A stretch of DNA of 7,478 nucleotides, from NCBI GenBank assembly GCA_007135955.1, contig SLHW01000034.1, positions 1 through 7,478 on the forward strand. The letters run 5' to 3'. The position numbers were made by a program, and so were the translations under genes. Shown piece after piece: positions 1 to 5,659 of this stretch. Each line of letters starts with the position of its first letter. The stretch's first letter is position 1. This DNA comes from Candidatus Saccharimonadota bacterium (GTDB lineage Bacteria; Patescibacteriota; Saccharimonadia; Saccharimonadales; SLHW01). Below the pieces are notes generated by a model. That model saw only the letters and a program-made list of their open reading frames with translations, made no database searches and was not told the origin of the DNA.

Positions 1-133
1 CGCAAACGCAACTAATTAACGAGCAGGAGTCAAGAAGTAGGAGTAGGAAATAGTGGCGCTATGCGCTTTATTAGTTATTGACACGTTAGTGCCAGCCAGC
101 TCTTGGTCACTATTTCCTGGCATTTGCTAGGCG
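1..133. repeat. Repeat-rich non-coding end with an 11-bp inverted repeat
   Basis: No open frame is convincing here. A perfect 11-bp inverted repeat, AGGAAATAGTG (45-55) and CACTATTTCCT (108-118), encloses 52 nt. Inside it lies a small hairpin GCGC-TAT-GCGC (56-66). A second, shifted pairing is possible between TGCCAG (90-95) and CTGGCA (117-122), and a third, with one G-T pair, between GTTAGTGCC (85-93) and GGCGCTAAC (130-138). GGCGCTA occurs twice in direct orientation (55-61 and 130-136), the second copy covering the transporter stop codon. The left flank is purine-rich with a tandem GTAGGA pair (37-48). It lies just downstream of the transporter gene, so transcript-end processing is possible, but there is no U-tract and it is not a canonical intrinsic terminator. 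A small dispersed intergenic repeat is the other reading. Confidence 0.6.
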
Positions 134-1111
134 CTAACCAATTATTGCCATCGCGAAGAGGAAGTAAATCACCAGACTCAATATATCCTGCAGGACTGTT
201 GCTAGTGGCCCACTACCAAGTGCTGGATCTTTGCCGAGCCGCTTGAGTGTAAATGGGACAGCTGAGGCGAGGATAGTCGCTAGCGTGCAGGCAGTAAGTA
301 GTGTTAGCCCTACTACCAATGCTACATTTACTGTCTGGCTGATTAGCAACGCTCCAAGTGCGCCGAACACTCCCATGATCAAGCCTAGCAAGACACCAAC
401 CGCTAACTCTTTTTGCAGGTAACGCAAAAAGTTTAACTTGGTAATTGCCAAAGCTCGTACTGCAATCGTGCTGGCCTGGGTGCCAACTGAATCAGCGACG
501 TACACAATTACCGGTATAAAAAAGGCCAAGGCAATCGATTTTTCTAAGGTTTCCTCAAAGAAGCTGGCTATCAAACCGAGCCCCATACTTAGCGTGAGGC
601 CAACAATCAGCCAAGGCGTTCGTGAGCGCACTAGCAGAGAAGTGCGTGCTCGAATCAGCTTTATGACACTAGAGTTGGTGCTGTCGCGAACACCAGCACC
701 CAACAGCGCGTCTTCGACATGTTCTTCATGCATGATGTCAATAATGGAATGAGCGGTAATCGCTCCTAAGAAGACGCCGTGTTTATCAGTGACAGGTATG
801 GCGACCTCGTCGTTCTTAATTGCTAAATAGGCAGCCTTTTCCTGGTCAGATTCAGGATGCAGTATCTCAGTTGGCTCTTGCATGATGTCACCAAGCATTA
901 GCGAGTCATCGGTAACTGCAATGTCAGCTAGATCGACGAGCCCGACGAGTTTGCCATGGGCATCGACAATATACACCGTGCGTACACTCGACCATTTTTT
1001 GCTAAACACCGCTTCTTTAATGTCGCGGAACTGTGTGTCTACTTGGTATACTGGCACATCAGTTGACATGCGACTTCCGATAGACTCTGCTGGATAGCTA
1101 GGCTTGTTCAT
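134..1111 (-). CDS. mgtE: MgtE-type magnesium transporter, CBS pair plus membrane domain, no N domain
   Basis: Predicted inner-membrane Mg2+ channel/transporter gated by intracellular Mg2+ (MgtE/SLC41 family). The 325-aa product has a CBS pair at about residues 10-128 (GSRMSTDVPVY opens CBS1, GLVDLADI closes it, GDIMQEP opens CBS2, LGAITAHSIID closes it). A connecting helix spans about 129-164 and roughly five membrane segments lie at 165-325. Family landmarks include FFEETLE, ALAFFIPVI, VGTQAST, GKDPALGSGPL and an Asp in the last helix (D309), matching the pore Asp of characterised MgtE (Asp432 in Thermus, from memory). The usual MgtE N-terminal helical domain (about 130 residues) is absent, and the usual GGN-x-G-x-Q segment reads ADSVGTQ. 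I chose the ATG at 1111: it gives a 14-nt overlap with the protease gene and begins just before CBS1. A start at 1177 would add 22 residues and overlap 80 nt. No good SD is present, so coupling to upstream translation is likely. Confidence 0.92.
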   Translation of the reverse strand: MNKPSYPAESIGSRMSTDVPVYQVDTQFRDIKEAVFSKKWSSVRTVYIVDAHGKLVGLVDLADIAVTDDSLMLGDIMQEPTEILHPESDQEKAAYLAIKNDEVAIPVTDKHGVFLGAITAHSIIDIMHEEHVEDALLGAGVRDSTNSSVIKLIRARTSLLVRSRTPWLIVGLTLSMGLGLIASFFEETLEKSIALAFFIPVIVYVADSVGTQASTIAVRALAITKLNFLRYLQKELAVGVLLGLIMGVFGALGALLISQTVNVALVVGLTLLTACTLATILASAVPFTLKRLGKDPALGSGPLATVLQDILSLVIYFLFAMAIIG

Positions 1112-3152
1112 GGGGATTCTCGCTCTCGTTAGTATTTTCGTTTTTTGCAGATGGGTCTCCATTTGGTTCGCCGCCACTTACTTGATTTTGACGACGAACA
1201 AATGCGCGGTGGTGCTGGTGGTGTCGATGTAGTAATTGCCCAGAAGCTGCCAATAGGCCAAGCCCACCGGTTAGCCCCATCACTTGAGCGAGTGGTGACG
1301 AGCGCTCCAGTCCTTGCTCGATATAGTCTTCGCTCGTAGTAATATACCTGTCTACCAGGCGATGCGGCGGGTACTGTTCCTTGACGACGGCAAACTGTTC
1401 AAGCGCCTGGCTGAACCGCTGATTGGCAAATAACTCCAGGCCATTGCTCCAAGCTTGTTGGGTAGTGCTATTGACGTTTAGACTAAGCAGTTCAGACTCA
1501 ATGAGTGAGCGCAGATCAGCGATATCACGCAAGTAGCTTTTCGCAGCGTTTTGGGATGTCTCGTCTTTAAACCGATAGGTGAGCAGTCCCACGGCTCGGC
1601 CATTTGGCAGAACTGCTGGTCCGCCACTATTGCCCTGTGAAGCATCGGCATCGGTTTGCAGTAGATTGCCTTGTCCGCCAGCAGCAGTTCGGATTGAGCT
1701 GATTGTGCCATTGGTTGTCGAGACCACTAGCTCGTTAGGGTCGACGAGTTCGTTTTCGGCATCTGACGGAAAGCCAAGGATGGTAATTGGTTGCCCGGGC
1801 TGGATGTCTGCCGGTGGAGCCAAGCGAATCAGCGGAGTGTTATCTTGTCGAATTTTTAGTAGCGCGATGTCACTTTGTGAGAAGCCACGTTCATCACCAC
1901 TGGTAACGACCAGCTGATCTTTGCCAGAGTAGCTAAAACCAAGTAACTCAGCTTGTTTAATATTAGCGGTGTCACGAAAGTTGAATAGTTCAAATATCTC
2001 CTCTTCAGTTTGAGGTAGCAGTGGTGTATCGCCAATTGCCGCTAGGATGACTTTGTCTTTGGCGCTAAACTCGGCAGCTCCTTCAGGAAGTTCATAAATC
2101 TGCGACACGACTGCGGCAAGCCGCTCTGGCTGAAACGCAAGACTGGCTATTTCTTGATCGTTTAGCCCAACGACATCACCAAGAAAGCTCGACAACTGCA
2201 TTGGATTATTTAACAAGGCATCAACTATGGCATCTTCTGGCTCAAACACGACCACGTGGCCATTGGTGGCAATATGTCCTTCACTCGAGACGAAGAAGCC
2301 AGAGCCAGTCGTTGCTCGGCACTGGGCGTCAGGAATATCCTGGAAGCTAAAGTTCACCTCAGCGCACACCACATGATAGAGCTTCACTACTGCTGGCGAG
2401 ACTAAATCAGACAAGTACCGACGGGTTGAATCACTGCGTCCTACCCAGTCACTAGATGACGATCGTCCAAGCAATTGCAGCCCCAACGTTTCACCGAGGC
2501 GAATTTGTTCAATCACATCAGCATAGAGCTTGGGCACTTTACTATCGCCAATCAGTCCGCGCAGTACAATGGTTAGCTCGTGTTGCTCATCCACTGGCTG
2601 CCAGACCACACTATAGATATCTTTGTCTTGGTATTGATACACCGTGCGCCTGAGCACTAGCTCACCAATTTTTTCTTCACTTAACGCAGCAACCTGGTAC
2701 TCAGCTTGCTCAAACTCCGCCAACAGTTCATCGAGCTGTTGAGCAGATGAATGATAAACCCCCAGTGTGCTGGCAGCAGCACTCGGCTGAATCGCGCCTA
2801 GCTGTGGCCGTAGTTCAATACTTGTAATGTTTCGAGGTGTCGCCGATGTATCATTGAGAATAATTGTCTCCTGATTGGCGGATTGTAGCGTGATGTCAAG
2901 CGCGAAATCATCAATTACTGTCGAAAATCCGAGCGTGGATCGGATTACCGTACCGGCTTGAGAAGTCTGTTGTCCGCGCACTTGCGTTGTCGCGTATGGC
3001 GGTAGCTGCAGTGGCGTAAATAGATAAAACAGCAGTAATGACAGGCTAGATACAATAAACAACACAGTAGCAGCTCCTGCGAGCGTTAAGTGACGAGTGC
3101 GAAATGGCTTATGGTGGCCCTTAGGGTGTATTTGTGTTGATTGGTTGTTCAT
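1098..3152 (-). CDS. Membrane-anchored trypsin-like serine protease with C-terminal TPR-like region and second membrane helix
   Basis: Predicted extracytoplasmic S1/HtrA-like serine endopeptidase of 684 aa. Positively charged N-terminus, then a membrane anchor at about 24-49. Residues 50-235 form a domain I do not recognise. The protease domain spans about 245-550, with the full triad visible: H299 in ATNGHVV, D428 in SQSDIALLKI and S509 in QGNSGGP. The H-to-D distance is 129 residues, against about 30 in DegP, so roughly 100 residues are inserted. Its only two cysteines, C263 and C278, could form a disulfide. No PDZ domain is seen. After the protease comes a helical TPR-like stretch (565-612), a second hydrophobic segment (about 618-640), a basic His-rich cluster LHRHHQHHRAFVRR and a polar tail. 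Predicted topology is both tails in the cytoplasm and the protease outside. It is first in a two-gene operon with mgtE. Start ATG has only a weak SD (GGATT). The fold and triad are confident; the substrate is unknown. Confidence 0.9.
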   Translation of the reverse strand: MNNQSTQIHPKGHHKPFRTRHLTLAGAATVLFIVSSLSLLLFYLFTPLQLPPYATTQVRGQQTSQAGTVIRSTLGFSTVIDDFALDITLQSANQETIILNDTSATPRNITSIELRPQLGAIQPSAAASTLGVYHSSAQQLDELLAEFEQAEYQVAALSEEKIGELVLRRTVYQYQDKDIYSVVWQPVDEQHELTIVLRGLIGDSKVPKLYADVIEQIRLGETLGLQLLGRSSSSDWVGRSDSTRRYLSDLVSPAVVKLYHVVCAEVNFSFQDIPDAQCRATTGSGFFVSSEGHIATNGHVVVFEPEDAIVDALLNNPMQLSSFLGDVVGLNDQEIASLAFQPERLAAVVSQIYELPEGAAEFSAKDKVILAAIGDTPLLPQTEEEIFELFNFRDTANIKQAELLGFSYSGKDQLVVTSGDERGFSQSDIALLKIRQDNTPLIRLAPPADIQPGQPITILGFPSDAENELVDPNELVVSTTNGTISSIRTAAGGQGNLLQTDADASQGNSGGPAVLPNGRAVGLLTYRFKDETSQNAAKSYLRDIADLRSLIESELLSLNVNSTTQQAWSNGLELFANQRFSQALEQFAVVKEQYPPHRLVDRYITTSEDYIEQGLERSSPLAQVMGLTGGLGLLAASGQLLHRHHQHHRAFVRRQNQVSGGEPNGDPSAKNENTNESENPHEQA

Positions 3153-3169
3153 GACAATCCAGTTATACT
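3141..3169 (+). promoter_or_regulatory. Possible promoter for the GH37 gene
   Basis: A -35-like TTGGTT (3141-3146), a 17-nt spacer and a -10-like TATACT (3164-3169) point toward the GH37 gene and would leave a leader of about 60 nt. The -35 matches the consensus only 3 of 6 and lies in the first codons of the divergent protease gene. This is pattern-based only. Confidence 0.3.
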
Positions 3170-3171
3170 TA

Positions 3172-3201
3172 ATGATATGCTACCTATGGTACTTCGTGCA
3201 A
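3172..3201 (-). promoter_or_regulatory. Possible promoter for the protease-mgtE operon
   Basis: Read on the minus strand: a -35-like TTGCAC (3201-3196), an 18-nt spacer and a -10-like TATCAT (3177-3172, 5 of 6 matches). Transcription would begin about 12-15 nt before the protease ATG, giving a very short leader, in keeping with the lack of a strong SD. It lies almost back-to-back with the candidate plus-strand promoter. Confidence 0.35.
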
Positions 3202-3235
3202 ACTTACTTTAGGTAATCACAACACATAAAACACT

Positions 3236-4495
3236 ATGATAAAACGACCAAAAAGCTTACTCACCGCACTACATAAATCACACATCAAGCTACATCCAAC
3301 CGATGTCACCAAAGCTCGGGTGTACATTGCCGAACACTGGCAAAAGCTGCAGCGCGAAACCCCCAAAGACGTCGATACGCTTATCGGTATGCCGCACCCG
3401 TATCTAGTGCCAGCCTACACCGAGGGCAACGAATTCGACTTCAACGAGCTCTATTACTGGGACAGCTACTTTATGGCGCAGGGGTTGCTGCATGATGTCC
3501 ACAAGGATCTACTAGTCGGCATTGTCCAGAACTTCGCTTCGCTGATTGATCGCTTCGGCATTATCCCCAACGCTTCACGGACGTACCTGATGGGTCGTAG
3601 TCAGGCACCGTTTTTTACTTCCTTAATTTACGACGTGTACGAAGCGTTTGGCCTAGAACAAAAATGGCTTGATAAGATGATTGCCGCCGCCGAGCGGGAA
3701 TACCATGAAGTCTGGCTCGGGCAAGCCAAGCCCAATCACCGGCAAGTCTACGAGGGGTTATCCCGTTACTATGACATTAACATGCTGCATGACCTCGCCG
3801 AGGCCGAGAGCGGCTGGGACATGACGCCGCGGTTCAAGCGCCGAGCACTCGACTACCTGCCGGTTGACTTAAACGCTCTCCTGTACAAATACGAGACGGA
3901 CTTTGCTCGTTATTACCGCGACAAAGGCGACAAACGCACTGCCGGCAAGTGGGAAAACGCCGCTAACCACCGCAAAGAAACCATGGACAAGCTGATGTGG
4001 AGCAGTACCAAGCGACTCTACTACGACTATGATTACAAAAAGCATCGTCAAAGCACCGTCTCCTCACTCGCCAGCTTTTATCCACTATGGGCCGGTATGG
4101 TTGATGACAAGCGCGCTAAACAGCTCGAGAAGTCACTGCGTAAATTCCAGCAAAAAGGTGGCCTCTCCGCAACTGACACCTATACACTTAATCAGCGTGT
4201 CCCTAATGGCAGCATTCCCGCGCAATGGGCGTACCCTAATGGCTGGGCGCCACTGCACTTTATTGTCGTGCAGGGACTAGAACGTTACGGCTTTCACCGT
4301 GAGGCTCGCGACATTGCCTTCCGCTGGATTAGGACAAATCTTGACTGGTTCCGTGAGCACGGTGTGTTCCTTGAGAAGTACAATGTGGTGCAACCACTGA
4401 AGCCGCCGGTGAAGGGGCTGTATCCGACGCAGGTGGGATTCGGGTGGACGAATTCTATCTTTGAGCGCTTTTGTCAAGATTACCTTGATAGCTGA
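3236..4495 (+). CDS. GH37 (trehalase-family) glycoside hydrolase, cytoplasmic
   Basis: Predicted inverting alpha-glycosidase of the (alpha/alpha)6-barrel GH37 family; 419 aa with no signal peptide, so intracellular and shorter than E. coli TreA/TreF (about 550-565 aa). Family marks are clear: FNELYYWDSY (69-78), IPNASRTYLMGRSQ (110-123), AESGWD (190-195), QWAYPNGWAP (330-339), LEKYNV (379-384) and YPTQVGFGWTN (396-406). By alignment from memory with TreA, catalytic acid D312 is D195 and catalytic base E496 is E380, both present. The substrate-contacting R152, the RPE motif (277-279) and E511 are not kept: they become D68, a shortened NMLHD stretch and L395. The signature QWD is QWA (A332). 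The fold and hydrolase chemistry are therefore likely, but trehalose as substrate is uncertain. No SD is visible before the ATG. It stands alone between a divergent operon and a terminator-like hairpin. Codons are more C/G-rich at third positions than in the DUF5667 gene. Confidence 0.85.
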   Translation: MIKRPKSLLTALHKSHIKLHPTDVTKARVYIAEHWQKLQRETPKDVDTLIGMPHPYLVPAYTEGNEFDFNELYYWDSYFMAQGLLHDVHKDLLVGIVQNFASLIDRFGIIPNASRTYLMGRSQAPFFTSLIYDVYEAFGLEQKWLDKMIAAAEREYHEVWLGQAKPNHRQVYEGLSRYYDINMLHDLAEAESGWDMTPRFKRRALDYLPVDLNALLYKYETDFARYYRDKGDKRTAGKWENAANHRKETMDKLMWSSTKRLYYDYDYKKHRQSTVSSLASFYPLWAGMVDDKRAKQLEKSLRKFQQKGGLSATDTYTLNQRVPNGSIPAQWAYPNGWAPLHFIVVQGLERYGFHREARDIAFRWIRTNLDWFREHGVFLEKYNVVQPLKPPVKGLYPTQVGFGWTNSIFERFCQDYLDS

Positions 4496-4537
4496 TGAAC
4501 CGGTTGGCCTACTTTTTATATATAGCTAAAGATAGCG

Positions 4538-4579
4538 CGCCATCTTCTTGGCGTATGGCGTATTTTGATATTTTTCTTT
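4538..4579 (+). terminator. Candidate intrinsic terminator after the GH37 gene
   Basis: CGCCAT (4538-4543) pairs perfectly with ATGGCG (4555-4560) around an 11-nt loop. A T-rich run follows (4561-4579, including TTTT and TTTTTCTTT). The stem is short, and CGCC can also pair with GGCG at 4550-4553, so the structure is modest. It sits 43 nt after the GH37 stop and separates that gene from the DUF5667 promoter. Confidence 0.45.
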
Positions 4580-4646
4580 ACAGAATGCAGTCAACGCTCA
4601 ATTCTTACGAAAGCTGTCGCTTTAATTACTGAGCAACAAGCTACCT

Positions 4647-4699
4647 ATCAAATTGTTTGATGCGCCGAGTAATTTTTGATGCGTGTTGGGTTATTTGAT
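4647..4699. promoter_or_regulatory. TTTGAT/ATCAAA repeat cluster, candidate operator
   Basis: TTTGAT occurs at 4656, 4675 and 4694, exactly 19 bp apart; the first two extend to TTTGATGCG. The first is also the right arm of a palindrome, ATCAAA-TTG-TTTGAT (4647-4661). A further TTTGAT lies at 4564, outside the cluster. The second and third copies overlap the -35 and -10 elements of the candidate promoter, a usual place for a repressor to act. Binding by a dimeric or multimeric regulator is inferred; no regulator is encoded in this window. Confidence 0.45.
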
Positions 4700-4719
4700 A
4701 GAATACTTTTGAATATAAT
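4676..4719 (+). promoter_or_regulatory. Promoter of the DUF5667-like gene
   Basis: A -35-like TTGATG (4676-4681), a 17-nt spacer and a -10-like TAGAAT (4699-4704) give a standard-looking promoter. A perfect TATAAT (4714-4719) also lies just before the gene, but the closest -35-like box, TTGATA (4695-4700), is only 13 nt away, so its use is less certain. Either option gives a short leader. Confidence 0.5.
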
Positions 4720-4732
4720 GAAAGGATAAAAA

Positions 4733-5350
4733 ATGCTAAAAAATGAAAAAGGCTTTGCTCACGTTTTAGTTATCGTACTAGCAGTAGTAATTATTGGTAG
4801 TACTGGTGTCGCGGTAGCTGCCAATAACTCTTTGCCAGGTGATGCGCTCTATGGGATTGGCCGAGCAATCGAAAATGCTCAGATGAGAATTGCTTTTGGT
4901 GATGACGCCAAAGCTGCTCGACAAGTTGATTATGCTGAAAAAAGATTTGAAGAACTAACGACAATTGCAAATGATAACGCCAAGATCGAAAATATTGATA
5001 TCGCACTAGAGCAATACGAGAGAGGACTAGAAGATGCATTGGCTCGAACAGAAACAGCACGAAGCAATGGTGTAAACGTTGATGACGTACTAGAACGTTT
5101 AACTGAGGCTCAGCTAAGGCAGGCCGCGACTCTACAGGAAGTACACGAGCGTGTACCAGATGAAGCAAAAGAAGCTATCGCTAGAGCACAAGAAGCATCT
5201 GTTCGAGGATTTGAACGATCAGCAGAGGCAGTAGGTGCAGAGCGAGCAACAGAAATCCAAAACCGTGTACGTGGCGAAAAGCCTAACATCGACGATCTCT
5301 TACGAGGAGTACCCGAGGGTTTTCCAGTTAACCAAAGCCGACCAGAATAA
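4733..5350 (+). CDS. DUF5667-like exported or membrane-anchored helical protein
   Basis: 205-aa protein of unknown function. The start is supported by AGGA (4723-4726) six bases before the ATG. The N-terminus NEKGFAH followed by a hydrophobic helix (about 9-30) resembles a type IV prepilin-like leader (cleavage after G7, next residue F) or a signal anchor; the usual Glu at position +5 of the mature pilin is missing. The motif LPGDALYGIGRAIENAQMRI (34-53) and the following AKAARQVDYAEKRFEEL (59-75) are the hallmark of the DUF5667 family, an extracytoplasmic helical domain also found in actinobacteria. The rest (76-180) is Ala/Glu/Arg-rich helix, possibly coiled coil, with VPDEAKEAIARAQEA at 141-155, and the C-terminus is Pro-rich and polar. 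It has its own promoter and a repeat cluster upstream. Family assignment is by recall of the motif; function cannot be stated. Confidence 0.85.
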   Translation: MLKNEKGFAHVLVIVLAVVIIGSTGVAVAANNSLPGDALYGIGRAIENAQMRIAFGDDAKAARQVDYAEKRFEELTTIANDNAKIENIDIALEQYERGLEDALARTETARSNGVNVDDVLERLTEAQLRQAATLQEVHERVPDEAKEAIARAQEASVRGFERSAEAVGAERATEIQNRVRGEKPNIDDLLRGVPEGFPVNQSRPE

Positions 5351-5386
5351 CCATCAGCAAAACAGGCTTTGTTATAGTAGTTCGTG

Positions 5387-5551
5387 ATGAGCGAAACATA
5401 CTATGTATTGCCGTGTCAGGATAAGATGGCGTTTGACAGCAAAGGCGATGCCGAGGCTAGTGCCTTGGCGGTCAGTTGGCAACATGGCGGTAGTTTGAGT
5501 GTGTATCAGTGTCAACACTGTCAGCTTTGGCACCTAAGTTCGAGTGGATAA
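5387..5551 (+). CDS. 54-aa Cys/His zinc-binding small protein
   Basis: A short frame with a clear protein-like pattern: YVLPCQDKMAF near the N-terminus, an Ala-rich middle helix (21-30), then SVYQCQHCQLWHLSSSG at the end. C10, C42, C45 and H49 (with H44 nearby) are plausible zinc ligands. The layout C..K..F..eA.....Y.C..C..WHL resembles tiny zinc-ribbon-like proteins that I recall from actinobacteria, their phages and CPR genomes; no function is known to me. It lies 36 nt after the DUF5667 gene. A -10-like TATAGT (5373-5378) sits only 8 nt before the ATG and there is no SD, so the mRNA may be leaderless. It is not part of the metG frame. Confidence 0.75.
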   Translation: MSETYYVLPCQDKMAFDSKGDAEASALAVSWQHGGSLSVYQCQHCQLWHLSSSG

Positions 5552-5572
5552 ATCAGCAAGCTTCGGTATACT
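5545..5572 (+). promoter_or_regulatory. Possible metG-tatD promoter
   Basis: TGGATA (5545-5550, 4 of 6) and TATACT (5567-5572, 5 of 6) are spaced by 16 nt and overlap the stop codon of the 54-aa gene. Transcription from here would begin near 5579 and include both leader hairpins. An alternative -10, TATAAC (5584-5589), has no good -35 and would remove the first hairpin. Confidence 0.35.
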
Positions 5573-5586
5573 GAAATAGAAGATAT

Positions 5587-5641
5587 AACACACGGGATTG
5601 TGTTGCAGCTACTAAAGAACAAGGCGAAGGATTTTAGTAGC
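5587..5641 (+). other. Two tandem hairpins in the metG leader
   Basis: Hairpin 1: AACACA (5587-5592), loop CGGGAT, TGTGTT (5599-5604), six perfect pairs. Hairpin 2: GCTACTAAA (5608-5616), 16-nt loop, TTTAGTAGC (5633-5641), nine perfect pairs. They are separated by 3 nt, and the second ends 5 nt before the metG SD. There is no poly-U after either, so they are not terminators. No T-box consensus (TGGNACC) and no known SAM or methionine riboswitch pattern is evident. A regulatory or mRNA-stability role is inferred. Confidence 0.5.
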
Positions 5642-5646
5642 GTATC

Positions 5647-5652
5647 GAGGAG
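5647..5652 (+). promoter_or_regulatory. Strong Shine-Dalgarno that fixes the metG start
   Basis: GAGGAG lies 7 nt before the ATG at 5660. It selects MSYYITTSIPYAN as the N-terminus, which is where the MetRS family begins, rather than the in-frame GTG at 5600 that would add 20 unlike residues read through the leader hairpins. Confidence 0.85.
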
Positions 5653-5659
5653 ATTGACA

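Noticed and set aside
231..1097. Plus-strand frames of 63-104 codons opposite mgtE
   Set aside because: They lie antisense to a clear conserved gene, have low-complexity Ser/Thr-rich translations and show no domain.
1112..1177. Longer mgtE start at 1177
   Set aside because: It would overlap the protease gene by 80 nt and add residues that look like an off-frame reading of the protease tail; the ATG at 1111 fits the CBS1 start.
4610..4624. AAAGC-TGTC-GCTTT hairpin as a second terminator
   Set aside because: It has only five pairs, three of them A-T, and no T-run follows.
4791..5168. Minus-strand 125-codon frame opposite the DUF5667 gene
   Set aside because: It is His/Leu/Gln-rich, as expected of a complement of Glu/Ala-rich helical codons, and has no recognisable motif.
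5600..5659. In-frame GTG start giving a 20-residue N-terminal extension of MetRS
   Set aside because: It has no SD, runs through the leader hairpins and is unlike the MetRS N-terminus; the ATG at 5660 has GAGGAG at ideal spacing.
5587..5659. T-box riboswitch before metG
   Set aside because: The leader is far too short, with no TGGNACC sequence, no specifier loop and no terminator.
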